Origin: Gemmiger formicilis
GTDB taxonomy: Bacteria; Bacillota; Clostridia; Oscillospirales; Ruminococcaceae
Length of the DNA: 53,404 bases
NCBI RefSeq assembly: GCF_900167555.1
Contig: NZ_FUYF01000015.1
Location: 1 to 53,404 of the forward strand
Reading direction: 5' to 3'
Below the pieces are notes generated by a model. That model did no database searches. It worked only from the letters and a program-made list of their open reading frames with translations, and was not told where the DNA came from. Shown here one piece after another: positions 34,619 through 42,918 of the stretch. A program made the position numbers and the translations under genes. Each line of letters begins with the position of its first letter. Position 1 is the first letter of the stretch.

Positions 34619-36484
34619 ATGGATAAACTATCTTCCTACGACGTCATCGTCATCGGTGCGGGGCATGCGGGGATCGAGGCGGCGCATGCGGCGGCACGGC
34701 TGGGGGCAAGGACCGCGGTGTTTACGCTGTCGCTGGATTTCATCGGCAATATGCCGTGCAACCCGTCCATCGGCGGCACGGCCAAGGGGCATCTTGTGCG
34801 GGAGGTCGATGCGCTCGGCGGGCTGATGGGTCTGGCCGCAGACGCCACCTACCTGCAAAGCCGGATGCTCAACCGCGGCAAAGGCCCCGCCGTACACAGT
34901 CTGCGCGTGCAGACAGACCGCAAGCGCTACCACATCTGGATGAAGCACGCGCTGGAGCAAACCGCCAACCTCGACATCCACCAGGGCGAGATCGTCGGCG
35001 TGGACGTGCAGGACGGCAAGGTCTGCGGCGTGTTCACGAACCTGCACGGCTACTACGCCTGCAAGGCCGTCGTCATTGCCACCGGCACCAACCTGGGCGG
35101 GCGCATCTTTGTGGGCGACGCCCACTATGACAGCGGCCCAGACGGCACCCACGCCGCCACCGCGCTGACCCGGTGCCTTGTGGAGAACGGCTTCACGCTG
35201 CGCCGCTTCAAGACCGGCACGCCCGCCCGCGTCCACCGCCGCAGCATCGACTTCTCGAAGCTCGAATGCCAGCCCGGCGACCCCGATGCCGAGCTGCAGC
35301 CGTTCAGCTTTATGACCCGCGTGCCGATGCACAACAAGGTCAACTGCTACATCGCCTACACGAACCCCGCGACCCATAAGGTCATTCTCGACAACCTGCA
35401 CCGCTCGCCGCTCTACGGCGGCGACATTCAGGGCGTCGGCCCGCGGTACTGCCCGTCCATTGAGGATAAGGTTGTCCGCTTTAAAGAGAAGGAGCGCCAC
35501 CCGGTCTTTGTGGAGCCCTGCGGCGAGGACACCGAGGAAATGTACCTGCAGGGTCTCTCGTCCAGCCTGCCCGAGGCCGTGCAGAACGAGATGTACCGCA
35601 CGATTGCCGGGTTTGAGCATCTCGAAATCATGCGCCCGGCCTACGCCATCGAGTATGACTGCGTGGACCCCACGACGCTCAAGCCCACGCTGGAAAGCAA
35701 GGTCGTGGGCGGCATCTACGGCGCGGGGCAGTTCAACGGCACGTCCGGCTATGAGGAGGCCGCTGCGCAGGGCTTGCTGGCGGGTCTGAACGCCGCCCGC
35801 CACGCGCTGGGCAGGGAAGAACTTGTGCTGGCGCGGCACACAAGCTACCTCGGCACGCTGGTGGACGATCTTGTCACGAAGGGTGTCATGGACCCCTACC
35901 GCATGATGACGAGCCGCAGCGAGTACCGCCTGAGCCTGCGCCAGGACAACGCCGACGAGCGGCTGACCCCGATTGGCCGCGAGTACGGGCTGGTGGACGA
36001 TGACCGCTGGGCACTGTTCTGCCGTGACCGTGAGGTCAAGCAGGCCGAGCTGCACCGACTGGAGACGACGAGCATCAGATTGGCCGACCTGCGCGCCGCC
36101 GCCCCTGAGGGCGCGGAGCTGGGCGAGATCGGCGGTTCGGCCATCGAGCTGATGCGGCGGCCCTACATCAGCTATGATCTGATCGCGAAGGTCATTGGCC
36201 GCGGCGAGGGCGTGACCCCCGCCATGGCGCAGCGCATCGAGACGGAGATCCGCTATGCCGGGTACATTGCGCGGGAGGAGCGGATCATACGGGATATTCA
36301 GCGGCACGAGAATGTGAAGATCCCCGACGACTTTGACTATGCGCCGATTGAAACGATGACGCTGGAATCCCGCGAGAAGCTGACGAAGATAAGGCCGCGC
36401 ACGCTGGCGCAGGCCGGGCGGATACCGGGTGTATCGCCGAGCGACCTGGCGCAGCTGAGTATTGTGCTGCTGAAGCTGAAATAA
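34619..36484 (+). CDS. mnmG: tRNA uridine-5-carboxymethylaminomethyl enzyme MnmG (GidA)
   Basis: A 621-residue FAD enzyme, partner of MnmE in modifying U34. The FAD-binding N-terminus is [20 protein letters not shown]. Further family blocks are [54 protein letters not shown] and [20 protein letters not shown]. The C-terminal helical MnmE-contact part ends [20 protein letters not shown]. Length is normal. The four-helix-bundle cassette separates it from mnmE. GGAAAAGGAAACC precedes the ATG. Confidence 0.97.
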   Translation: MDKLSSYDVIVIGAGHAGIEAAHAAARLGARTAVFTLSLDFIGNMPCNPSIGGTAKGHLVREVDALGGLMGLAADATYLQSRMLNRGKGPAVHSLRVQTDRKRYHIWMKHALEQTANLDIHQGEIVGVDVQDGKVCGVFTNLHGYYACKAVVIATGTNLGGRIFVGDAHYDSGPDGTHAATALTRCLVENGFTLRRFKTGTPARVHRRSIDFSKLECQPGDPDAELQPFSFMTRVPMHNKVNCYIAYTNPATHKVILDNLHRSPLYGGDIQGVGPRYCPSIEDKVVRFKEKERHPVFVEPCGEDTEEMYLQGLSSSLPEAVQNEMYRTIAGFEHLEIMRPAYAIEYDCVDPTTLKPTLESKVVGGIYGAGQFNGTSGYEEAAAQGLLAGLNAARHALGREELVLARHTSYLGTLVDDLVTKGVMDPYRMMTSRSEYRLSLRQDNADERLTPIGREYGLVDDDRWALFCRDREVKQAELHRLETTSIRLADLRAAAPEGAELGEIGGSAIELMRRPYISYDLIAKVIGRGEGVTPAMAQRIETEIRYAGYIAREERIIRDIQRHENVKIPDDFDYAPIETMTLESREKLTKIRPRTLAQAGRIPGVSPSDLAQLSIVLLKLK

Positions 36485-36489
36485 ACAGG

Positions 36490-36643
36490 ATGCCTTCTCC
36501 CGCGAGGGAGAAGGTGCCCGAGGCCCCGCCCGAGGGCGGATGAGGGCCGAGTATATCGATTTCACCCGCAACCGGGCAGCCACATACAGTCTGCCCTCAT
36601 CAGCCGCCTGCGGGCGGCAGCTTCCCCCGAGGGGGAAGCCAAG
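36490..36643. repeat. Long palindromic repeat of the CTTCCCC/ATGAGGG family
   Basis: Ends CCTTCTCCCGCGAGGGAGAAGG and GCTTCCCCCGAGGGGGAAGC, inner GGATGAGGG and CCCTCATCAGCCGCC with GCCGCC-TGCG-GGCGGC. It ends just before the rsmG ribosome-binding site. Confidence 0.88.
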
Positions 36644-36651
36644 GAGACGCT

Positions 36652-37356
36652 ATGATTGATAAAAACAGATTACAAGCCAAATGTTCCACGTGGAAAATCC
36701 CCTTGACCGGCGCACAGCTGGACCTGCTGGACAGGTACGCCGAGCTGCTGGTCAGCTATAACGAAAAGGTCAACCTGACCGCCATCACCAGCCCCGAGGG
36801 CATCGAGGACCGCCACTTTGCGGACAGCCTGCTGTTTGCGGCGCAGCCCGAGGTCAGCGGCAGGCTGGTGGACGTCGGCACCGGTGCGGGGTTCCCGGGC
36901 ATTGTGGCAAAAATCTACAAGCCTGACCTGGAGCTGACGTTGATGGAGCCGACGGGCAAGCGCGTGGACTTTTTACGCTACGCCTGTGCCGAGCTGGGTC
37001 TGACCGGTGTCGAGTTTGCGAAGGAACGCGCCGAGGAGGCCGCCCGCAAGATCTGGCGCGAGCAGTTCGACGTGGCCAGCGCCCGCGCGGTGGCGGCACT
37101 GCCTGTGCTGTGCGAATACTGCCTGCCGCTGGTCAAAGTCGGCGGGCGGTTCATCGCGATGAAGGGCCCCGAGGCAGACGCAGAAGCAAAAGCCGCCGCC
37201 AACGCGCTGAAAAAGTTGGGCGGCCAATATGAGGAAACGCGCGCCTTCACGCTGCCGGACGGCAGTGCCCGCGGGCTGGTGTTCTGCAAAAAAATATCGC
37301 AGACTCCGACGGTTTACCCCCGAAACGGCGGAAAAATTGCAAAGAAGCCGTTGTAA
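36652..37356 (+). CDS. rsmG: 16S rRNA (guanine527-N7)-methyltransferase RsmG
   Basis: A 234-residue SAM-dependent methyltransferase (GidB) that modifies G527 of 16S rRNA. The family pattern is YAELLVSYNEKVNLTAITSP, then HFADSLLF, the SAM loop VDVGTGAGFPGIVAKIYKP, then EPTGKRVDFLRYACAELGL and SARAVAALPVLCEYCLPLV. The ATG at 36652 has AAGGAGACG upstream. A degenerate parS site (36682-36697) lies within the first 15 codons. A strong terminator follows the gene, closing the mnmE-mnmG-rsmG stretch. Confidence 0.96.
   Translation: MIDKNRLQAKCSTWKIPLTGAQLDLLDRYAELLVSYNEKVNLTAITSPEGIEDRHFADSLLFAAQPEVSGRLVDVGTGAGFPGIVAKIYKPDLELTLMEPTGKRVDFLRYACAELGLTGVEFAKERAEEAARKIWREQFDVASARAVAALPVLCEYCLPLVKVGGRFIAMKGPEADAEAKAAANALKKLGGQYEETRAFTLPDGSARGLVFCKKISQTPTVYPRNGGKIAKKPL
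36682..36697. promoter_or_regulatory. parS: parS-like site at the start of rsmG
   Basis: TGTTCCACGTGGAAAA matches the palindrome at 33676 except for one base near the end. Confidence 0.7.
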
Positions 37357-37413
37357 CAGCGCAAAAAATTGAACATAAGGGCGAACGATTTTTCTTCCCC
37401 GAAACTGCGGTTT

Positions 37414-37449
37414 ATGCTATGCTTTTTGTAGAAAAGCATAGCATTTTTT
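37414..37449 (+). terminator. rsmG terminator
   Basis: Perfect 13-base stem ATGCTATGCTTTT/AAAAGCATAGCAT with loop TGTAG, followed by T6. Confidence 0.93.
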
Positions 37450-37461
37450 GTAGGCCGCTTT

Positions 37462-37488
37462 AGTAGGGGCCGGGCATGCCCGGCCCTC
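37462..37488. repeat. GTAGGGG palindrome before noc
   Basis: GTAGGGGCCGGGCATGCCCG plus GCCC, the same class as at 26663. Confidence 0.85.
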
Positions 37489-37531
37489 AACTTTGCGGCA
37501 GGCACACTGAACCCAAGGGGAGGAACCGAAA

Positions 37532-38398
37532 TTGCCTAGAAATGATATACAAAAGCAGGGGCGCATTCTGATGCTGCCTGTGGACTGCATCGAGCCGTCG
37601 CCCTACCAGGCGCGCACCGCCTTCGACGAGCCGGAGATCGCCGCGCTGGCCGTCAGCATTTTGCAGAACGGTCTTTTGCAGCCCATCAGCGTGCGGCGGG
37701 TCGGACTGCACAAATACCAGCTTGTGGCGGGGGAGCGCCGCCTGCGCGCCTGCCGTCTGGCCAAGCTGGACAAGGTGCCGGCGATACTGGCCGACTACGA
37801 CGACAGCGAATCCGCCGCGCTGGGGCTTTTGGAAAATTTGCAGCGCAGCCAGCTGGACCCGTTCGACACGGCGCGGGGCATTAAAGAGGTCATCCGGCTG
37901 TGGGGCTGCACCCAGGCCGAGGCTGCGCGGCGGCTGGGGTTGAGCCAGCCGGCCCTTGCCAACAAGCTGCGCCTGCTGACCCTGACGCCGGAACAGCAGC
38001 AGCTTTGCACGGCCAGCCATCTGAGCGAGCGACACGCCCGCGCCGCCCTGCGCCTGCCCGAGGGACGCCGCACCGCCGCGCTGGAAAAGATGGCGCGGGA
38101 CAAGATGAGCGTGCGCCAGGCGGACCGCCTTGTGGACCAGATGCTGGCCGCCCCCAACGGGCCCAGCCCCTGCCGCCGCACGATCCCCATGGTGCGGGAT
38201 GTGCGGTTCTTTGTAAATACATTGCAGCACGCGGTGGATTTGATGACCCAGAAGGGGATCGCCGCCACGACCCGGTGCGATAAGCATGACGGGTGTCTGG
38301 AGTACATTGTGAGAATTCCGGTCAGCAGCGACGGTACGGCGGGAAAGGTGGAGAACGGCGCGAAGGAGGAAGAAGGGGAGTTTGAGGTGAAGGTGTGA
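37532..38398 (+). CDS. noc: ParB-family nucleoid occlusion-like protein (Noc)
   Basis: A 288-residue ParB/Noc family CTPase and DNA-binding clamp. The ParB N-terminal region is IEPSPYQARTAF, NGLLQPISVRRV and the CTP-binding box LVAGERRLRACRLAK. LLENLQRSQLDPFDTARGIK and the helix-turn-helix (EAARRLGLSQPALANKLRLL) follow. Its position between rsmG and parA is that of noc in Bacillus, and it differs from the second ParB at 39754. The start is TTG at 37532, with GGGGAGG ending 8 bases before it. The tail is acidic (GAKEEEGEFEVKV). The binding site is not shown by the sequence; no Noc-type ATTTCCCGGGAAAT site was seen. Confidence 0.88.
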   Translation: MPRNDIQKQGRILMLPVDCIEPSPYQARTAFDEPEIAALAVSILQNGLLQPISVRRVGLHKYQLVAGERRLRACRLAKLDKVPAILADYDDSESAALGLLENLQRSQLDPFDTARGIKEVIRLWGCTQAEAARRLGLSQPALANKLRLLTLTPEQQQLCTASHLSERHARAALRLPEGRRTAALEKMARDKMSVRQADRLVDQMLAAPNGPSPCRRTIPMVRDVRFFVNTLQHAVDLMTQKGIAATTRCDKHDGCLEYIVRIPVSSDGTAGKVENGAKEEEGEFEVKV

Positions 38399-38465
38399 GG
38401 GGGGAGGCTTTCTGCGGCGCTGCCGCGCCGGGATGGCTGCGTTGGTGTACGCTTTTTGGCTGCCG

Positions 38466-38695
38466 CGCGGTAGGGGCCGGTCATGCCCGGCCCGCGGGTT
38501 TCCCATAAGCGCCCGTTTGCCGTACACTGCCGGGCCGCATATATGCGGCCCCTACACCTCAGCAATATATTTTACCATGCAGCAACGGCACGCGTCCCCG
38601 GAACGGTCAAGACCGTTCCCTACAAAGCACCCGTGAACCACATCTGTAGGGAGGGGTCTTGACCCCTCCGCTGACGTTTGCCCGATACCGGGCGT
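38466..38695. repeat. Cluster of GTAGGG-type palindromes between noc and parA
   Basis: Includes GTAGGGGCCGGTCATGCCCG (a one-base variant that breaks the palindrome), GGGCCGCATATATGCGGCCC followed by CTAC, GAACGGTCAAGACCGTTCC followed by CTAC, and GTAGGGAGGGGTCTTGAC. The 38399-38830 interval has no gene. Confidence 0.8.
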
Positions 38696-38838
38696 TCACG
38701 GGCAGCCGCGGCGGCATTATCCCAAAAGGCAGCTGCCCGCGCACCCCCCGCGGGCCTTCGCTGACGCCGCCCCCTGCAACGGCCTGCGAGCTTTCCCACC
38801 ATCGTTCACGCCCGCGCTGTTTGCGGCATGGCATACCC

Positions 38839-38870
38839 CCGGCAGATGTTCCACGTGGAACATCTGCCGG
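38839..38870. promoter_or_regulatory. parS: parS site inside a perfect 32-base palindrome, upstream of parA
   Basis: TGTTCCACGTGGAACA (38847-38862) is extended by matched arms (CCGGCAGA/TCTGCCGG) to a perfect 32-base palindrome. Six T follow at 38873-38878, so the same DNA could act as an intrinsic terminator upstream of the parA promoter. Confidence 0.88.
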
Positions 38871-38912
38871 ACTTTTTTGTTGGAAAAACCCCTTTTTTAT
38901 CCCTTCCGTTTG

Positions 38913-38921
38913 TGCTATAAT
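38913..38921 (+). promoter_or_regulatory. Extended -10 promoter for parA-parB
   Basis: TGCTATAAT, TGn-extended, 56 bases before the parA start and 43 bases after the parS palindrome. No clear -35. Confidence 0.65.
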
Positions 38922-38976
38922 AGATACAAGCGGCTCCAAAGCCGCCAAAAAAACGCAAAAACAGGGGAGGTACGGC

Positions 38977-39741
38977 GTGGCAAAAGTCATCGCAATAGCA
39001 AACCAGAAGGGCGGCGTTGGCAAAACCACCACCGCCGTCAACCTGAGCGCCTGTGTGGCGGCACTCGGCAAAAAGGTCCTCATCGTCGATCTGGACCCGC
39101 AGGGCAACACCACATCGGCGTATGGCATCTCCAAAAACAAGGTGGAGGCCGACACCTACACCTGCCTGATCGACGATGATGACGTCCGCGAGGCCATCAT
39201 CAAGAGCGAGTACAACGCCGATGTGCTGCCGTCCAACACCCAGCTGGCGGGCGCGCCCATCGAGCTTGTGTCGGTGCCGCGGCGGGAAATGCGCCTGCGC
39301 ACCGTGCTGGCCCCCGTCGTGCCGCTGTACGACTACATCTTCATCGACTGTGCGCCGTCGCTCGACCTTTTGACCGTCAACGCGCTCTGCGCGGCGGACA
39401 CCGTCATCATCCCGATGCAGTGCGAGTTCTTCGCGCTCGAGGGCCTGAGCGAGCTGATGGCGACCCTGAAAACCGTGCGCAAAAAGTACAACCGGTACTT
39501 AGACATCGAGGGCGTGCTGTTCACGATGTACTCCGGGCGGCTCAACCTGACGATGCAGGTCGTCGCGCAGGTCAAAAAGTACTTTGGCGACAAGGTCTAC
39601 CGCGCCGTCATTCCGCGCACCGTGCGCCTGAGCGAGGCCCCGAGCTTCGGTATGCCGATCAACTTCTATGAGCCGAACGGCAAGGGCAGCGAGGCATACA
39701 TGGAATTGGCGCGGGAATTTTTGGCAAACAACGAACGATAA
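38977..39741 (+). CDS. parA: Chromosome partitioning ATPase ParA (Soj)
   Basis: A 254-residue deviant-Walker ATPase. The P-loop is NQKGGVGKTTTAVNLSACVA near the N-terminus, with VLIVDLDPQGNTTSAYG, then FIDCAPSLDLLTVNALCAAD and VIIPMQCEFFALEGLSEL. It works with ParB-parS to move and order origins and can influence DnaA. The start is GTG at 38977 with GGGGAGG 6 bases before it; reading frames further left cross the parS palindrome. It is followed 12 bases later by parB, so they form an operon. Confidence 0.97.
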   Translation: MAKVIAIANQKGGVGKTTTAVNLSACVAALGKKVLIVDLDPQGNTTSAYGISKNKVEADTYTCLIDDDDVREAIIKSEYNADVLPSNTQLAGAPIELVSVPRREMRLRTVLAPVVPLYDYIFIDCAPSLDLLTVNALCAADTVIIPMQCEFFALEGLSELMATLKTVRKKYNRYLDIEGVLFTMYSGRLNLTMQVVAQVKKYFGDKVYRAVIPRTVRLSEAPSFGMPINFYEPNGKGSEAYMELAREFLANNER

Positions 39742-39753
39742 GGAGGGACGCCG

Positions 39754-40638
39754 ATGGCCAAAAAGAAGATGGGCGGGCTTGGCAAGGGGCTGGACAGCCT
39801 GTTTGCCGACCTGTCCGACGATACCGGCAGCGAAGCGTCCAACTCAACGCTGCCGCTGCGGGAAATCGAGCCTGACCCCGAGCAGCCCCGCAAGCGGTTT
39901 GACGACGACGCGCTGAACCAGCTGGCCGACAGCATCACCGAGAACGGGCTTTTGCAGCCCATTGCGGTGCGGCCCAAAAAGGTCGGCCCGGGGTACATCA
40001 TCATTGCGGGCGAGCGCCGCTGGCGTGCCGCGCGCCTGGCCGGGCTGGACGAAGTGCCGGTCATCATCAAGGATGTGACCGACGAGCAGGCCGCCGCGCT
40101 GGCGCTGATTGAAAACCTGCAGCGCGAGGACCTCGACCCCATCGAGGTCGCTGAGGGCTGTCGGCAGCTGATCGACAAGTACGGCTTAACGCAGGAATCT
40201 GCCGCGAAAAAGCTGGGCAAGAGCCGCAGCGCCGTGACCAACAGCCTGCGCCTGCTGGCCCTGCCTGAGGATGTGCGCCGTATGGTCAGCGGGGGCAAGC
40301 TGAGCTTTGGCCACGCCAAGGTCCTGCTGGGGCTGCCCAATGAGGATCTGATGCGGCAGGCTGCGGCGGAGGTCACGGCGCAGAATCTGAACGTGCGCCA
40401 GACCGAGGCCCTGTGCAAAAAGCTGACGAAGCCCGTCAAACCGCCCAAGGCGAAGGACGATAACTTCACCCGCCCGAAGCGCGCCGTGGAGGTGGAGGCG
40501 GCCTTGAAAGAGGTCACCGGCAGCGAGGTCCATGTTGACTACAAGGACGGCAAGGGCTCGCTGAAAATCGACTTTTACAGCGATGATATGCTGCAAAAGT
40601 TCGTGAGCCTGCTGGGAATGTATGACCCGGAAGGGTGA
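39754..40638 (+). CDS. parB: Chromosome partitioning protein ParB (Spo0J)
   Basis: A 294-residue ParB. An N-terminal GLGKGLDSLF motif (typical of Spo0J/ParB) precedes the linker. The ParB fold follows with REIEPDPEQPRKRFDDDALN, ENGLLQPIAVRP and the CTP box IIAGERRWRAARLAG, then IENLQREDLDPIEVAEG. The helix-turn-helix is SAAKKLGKSRSAVTNSLRLL. The C-terminal dimerisation part is GSEVHVDYKDGKGSLKIDFY. AAGGAGGG precedes the ATG. It should bind the TGTTCCACGTGGAACA sites in this window. Confidence 0.97.
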   Translation: MAKKKMGGLGKGLDSLFADLSDDTGSEASNSTLPLREIEPDPEQPRKRFDDDALNQLADSITENGLLQPIAVRPKKVGPGYIIIAGERRWRAARLAGLDEVPVIIKDVTDEQAAALALIENLQREDLDPIEVAEGCRQLIDKYGLTQESAAKKLGKSRSAVTNSLRLLALPEDVRRMVSGGKLSFGHAKVLLGLPNEDLMRQAAAEVTAQNLNVRQTEALCKKLTKPVKPPKAKDDNFTRPKRAVEVEAALKEVTGSEVHVDYKDGKGSLKIDFYSDDMLQKFVSLLGMYDPEG

Positions 40639-40653
40639 GCAGCCCGGAAATCT

Positions 40654-40742
40654 GTAGGGGCGGGGCATGCCCCGCCCGCAGCCTACCCATAAAATGCTAT
40701 TTATTTGTAAAGCCGCGGGCCGGACATGTCCGGCCCCTACAA
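40654..40742. repeat. Two GTAGGG palindromes between parB and serS
   Basis: GTAGGGGCGGGGCATGCCCC and, inverted, GGGCCGGACATGTCCGGCCC followed by CTAC, separated by 35 bases. Confidence 0.85.
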
Positions 40743-40771
40743 AAGCAAATATTGAATAGAGGAGTACCACT

Positions 40772-42079
40772 ATGTTAGACATTCGTTTTGTCCGTGAAAA
40801 CCCGGACGCCGTCAAGGAAAACATCAGGAAAAAGTTCCAGGACGCCAAGCTGCCCCTCGTCGATGAGGTCATCGCGCTTGACGCCGAGTACCGCGCCGCC
40901 ATCGGTGAGGCCAGCGACCTGCGCGCAAACCGCAACAAGCTGTCCAAGCAGATCGGCGCGCTGATGGGCCAGGCCAAGAAAGACCCCTCCAAGGCTGCCG
41001 AGGCCGAGGAAATCAAGAAGCAGGTCACGGCCCAGGCTGACCGCCTGAAGGAGCTGGAGGCCAAGGAGACCGAGCTGCAGGCCAAGATCCAGGAGATCAT
41101 GTACACGATCCCCCAAATGATCGACCCCAGCGTGCCCATCGGCCCCGACGACAGCCATAACGTCGAGGTCCAGCGCTTCGGCGAGCCCGTTGTGCCCGAC
41201 TATCCCATCCCGTACCACGTGGACATCATGGAGAGCTTCGACGGCATCGACCTTGACGCCGCAGGCCGCGTCTCCGGCAACGGCTTCTACTACCTGCTGG
41301 GCGACATTGCCCGCCTGCACGAGGCTGTGCTGGCCTACGCCCGCGATTTTATGATCGACAAGGGCTTTACCTACGTCATCCCCCCGTTCATGATGCACGG
41401 CGACGTGGTCAAGGGCGTTATGTCCTTCCCTGAAATGGACGCTATGATGTACAAAATCGAGGGCGAGGACCTGTACCTGATCGGCACGTCCGAGCACACG
41501 ATGATTGGCCGCTTCATCGACCAGACGCTGGACGGTGCCAAGCTGCCCCTGACCCTGACCAGCTACAGCCCCTGCTTCCGCAAGGAGAAGGGCGCCCACG
41601 GCATCGAGGAGCGCGGCATCTACCGCATCCATCAGTTCGAGAAGCAGGAGATGATCGTCGTCTGCAAGCCCGAGGACAGCATGGACTGGTACGATAAGCT
41701 GTGGAAGAACTCCGTCGAGCTGTTCCGCTCCATGGAGATCCCCGTCCGCCAGCTGGAGTGCTGCTCCGGCGATCTGGCCGATCTGAAGGTCAAGAGCTGC
41801 GACATCGAGGCGTGGAGCCCGCGCCAGCAGAAGTACTTCGAGGTCTGCTCCTGCTCCAACCTGGGCGACGCCCAGGCCCGCCGCCTGCGCATCCGCTTTA
41901 AGGATGAGAACGGCAAGACCCAGCTGGCCCACACGCTGAACAACACCTGCGTGGCCCCGCCGCGTATGCTGATCGCCTTCCTGGAGAACCACCTGCAGGC
42001 CGACGGCACCGTGACCATCCCCGAGGTCCTGCGCCCCTACATGGGCGGCAAGGCCGTGCTGGTGCCCAACAAGAAGTAA
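40772..42079 (+). CDS. serS: Serine-tRNA ligase
   Basis: A 435-residue class II synthetase that charges tRNA-Ser. It starts MLDIRFVRENPDAVKENIRK, and the long coiled-coil arm occupies residues 30-105. Class II motif 2 is FRKEKGAHGIEERGIYRIHQF and motif 3 is NNTCVAPPRMLIAFLENHLQ. DIEAWSPRQQKYFEVCSCSN is the serine/ATP region. AGAGGAG lies before the ATG. No T-box leader is seen in the short upstream gap, which is filled by repeats. Confidence 0.97.
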   Translation: MLDIRFVRENPDAVKENIRKKFQDAKLPLVDEVIALDAEYRAAIGEASDLRANRNKLSKQIGALMGQAKKDPSKAAEAEEIKKQVTAQADRLKELEAKETELQAKIQEIMYTIPQMIDPSVPIGPDDSHNVEVQRFGEPVVPDYPIPYHVDIMESFDGIDLDAAGRVSGNGFYYLLGDIARLHEAVLAYARDFMIDKGFTYVIPPFMMHGDVVKGVMSFPEMDAMMYKIEGEDLYLIGTSEHTMIGRFIDQTLDGAKLPLTLTSYSPCFRKEKGAHGIEERGIYRIHQFEKQEMIVVCKPEDSMDWYDKLWKNSVELFRSMEIPVRQLECCSGDLADLKVKSCDIEAWSPRQQKYFEVCSCSNLGDAQARRLRIRFKDENGKTQLAHTLNNTCVAPPRMLIAFLENHLQADGTVTIPEVLRPYMGGKAVLVPNKK

Positions 42080-42087
42080 TTTTGAAA

Positions 42088-42296
42088 GAGCCTTCCCCCG
42101 AGGGGGAAGGTGGCCGAGGCCCCGCCCGAGGCCGGATGAGGGGAAAGCTGCCGTGGCCGCCCATAACCGGGTAACTGCCGTAAGTTCGCCCCTCATCAGT
42201 CCGCTTTGCGGACAGCTTCAGTCTCCGCGCTAAGAGCCGCCTTCGGCGGTTGCGCTCCGACACGCGCCTGCGGGCGCAGCCCCTCGTGGGAGGCCT
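42088..42296. repeat. Long palindromic repeat of the CTTCCCC/ATGAGGG family with inverted 64-base module
   Basis: CCTTCCCCCGAGGGGGAAGG and GGATGAGGGG at the left, CCCCTCATCAGTCCGC and the inverted module (CTTCAGTCTCCGCGCTAAGAG...CTGCGGGCGCAG) at the right. Its right end abuts the MITE-like element. Confidence 0.82.
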
Positions 42297-42475
42297 TTAG
42301 GCAACACCTCATAATTCCCGCCTTACGGCTTAAGCACCGCTCCGGCGGCTGCGGCACGGCATCTGCGTTGCCAAAATGCTCGATAAGACATCCAGTATTA
42401 TCTGCGCTTTTGGCTTAGCAGCTGCCGCACCGCGCTCGCCGTATCGGCACTTAGAATTATGCAGTGTTGCCTTTA
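42296..42475. mobile_element. MITE-like element with inverted ends
   Basis: TTTAGGCAACACCTCATAAT at the left and the inverted GAATTATGCAGTGTTGCCTT at the right match at about 19 of 21 positions. The roughly 135-base inside has no ORF of note. It abuts a long palindromic repeat on one side and a terminator on the other. Confidence 0.6.
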
Positions 42476-42484
42476 GAGTTTTCC

Positions 42485-42517
42485 CCCGCATTGCACACGC
42501 AATGCGGGATTTTTTTT
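42485..42517 (+). terminator. Terminator after serS
   Basis: Stem CCCGCATTGC/GCAATGCGGG, loop ACAC, then A and T8. The MITE-like element and repeat lie between serS and it. Confidence 0.9.
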
Positions 42518-42548
42518 GCATTTTTGAAAAAAATCGGGAAAAACTACT

Positions 42549-42577
42549 TGACATAGGGGAGAATGTCGGCTATAATA
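42549..42577 (+). promoter_or_regulatory. Consensus promoter for the tRNA pair
   Basis: TTGACA (42549-42554), spacer of 17, TATAAT (42572-42577), 34 bases before tRNA-Met. A full consensus match, as expected for stable RNA genes. Confidence 0.95.
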
Positions 42578-42610
42578 ATATAGCGTTCTCAAGAGCGCGA
42601 CGACAAATGT

Positions 42611-42687
42611 GGCGGTATAGCTCAGTTGGCTAGAGCATTCGGTTCATACCCGAAGTGTCACCGGTTCAAATCCAGTTACCGCTACCA
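42611..42687 (+). tRNA. tRNA-Met (CAT)
   Basis: A complete cloverleaf with encoded CCA. The acceptor GGCGGTA pairs with TACCGCT-type 3' arm, the D arm is GCTCAGTTGGCTAGAGC, the anticodon arm TTCGG-TTCATAC-CCGAA, and the T arm CCGGTTCAAATCCAGT. The CAT anticodon could also mark a lysidine-modified tRNA-Ile; the overall sequence fits elongator Met better than initiator, because the acceptor end is fully paired. Confidence 0.88.
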
Positions 42688-42691
42688 CATG

Positions 42692-42773
42692 ATACAGGAT
42701 TTCGCTAAAATACTTGGGGGTCGGTTGCAATAGTAGCCGATAAGTTGCTTGCTGTTTTAGCGAAATCTTGTAT
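42692..42773 (+). ncRNA. Large hairpin between the two tRNAs
   Basis: A 19-base stem, ATACAGGATTTCGCTAAAA (42692-42710) with 42755-42773, is complete with one G-U pair. The 44-base loop contains a nested TCGG...CCGA stem. It starts 5 bases after the CCA of tRNA-Met and ends 5 bases before tRNA-Glu, so it is in the same transcript. Possibly a processing signal or a small RNA released by tRNA maturation. Confidence 0.6.
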
Positions 42774-42778
42774 TATAT

Positions 42779-42853
42779 GGCCCGTTGGTCAAGCGGTTAA
42801 GACACGGCCCTTTCACGGCTGTAACATGGGTTCGATTCCCGTACGGGTCACCA
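42779..42853 (+). tRNA. tRNA-Glu (TTC)
   Basis: A complete cloverleaf with encoded CCA: acceptor GGCCCGT, D arm GTCAAGCGGTTAAGAC, anticodon arm CGGCC-CTTTCAC-GGCTG with TTC, T arm ATGGGTTCGATTCCCGT. It is followed at once by a terminator. Confidence 0.95.
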
Positions 42854-42890
42854 AAAAGCTCAACTTCGCAAGAGGTTGAGCTTTTTTCTT
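42854..42890 (+). terminator. Terminator after tRNA-Glu
   Basis: Stem AAAAAGCTCAAC/GGTTGAGCTTTTTT around TTCGCAAGA, with trailing T. It starts right after the CCA. Confidence 0.93.
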
Positions 42891-42918
42891 TTTATTGTAC
42901 ATTGTAAGGAGTAGAGGA

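Noticed and set aside
40640-40771. T-box leader for serS
   Set aside because: The gap holds only two palindromic repeats; no specifier hairpin, T-box sequence or terminator was seen.
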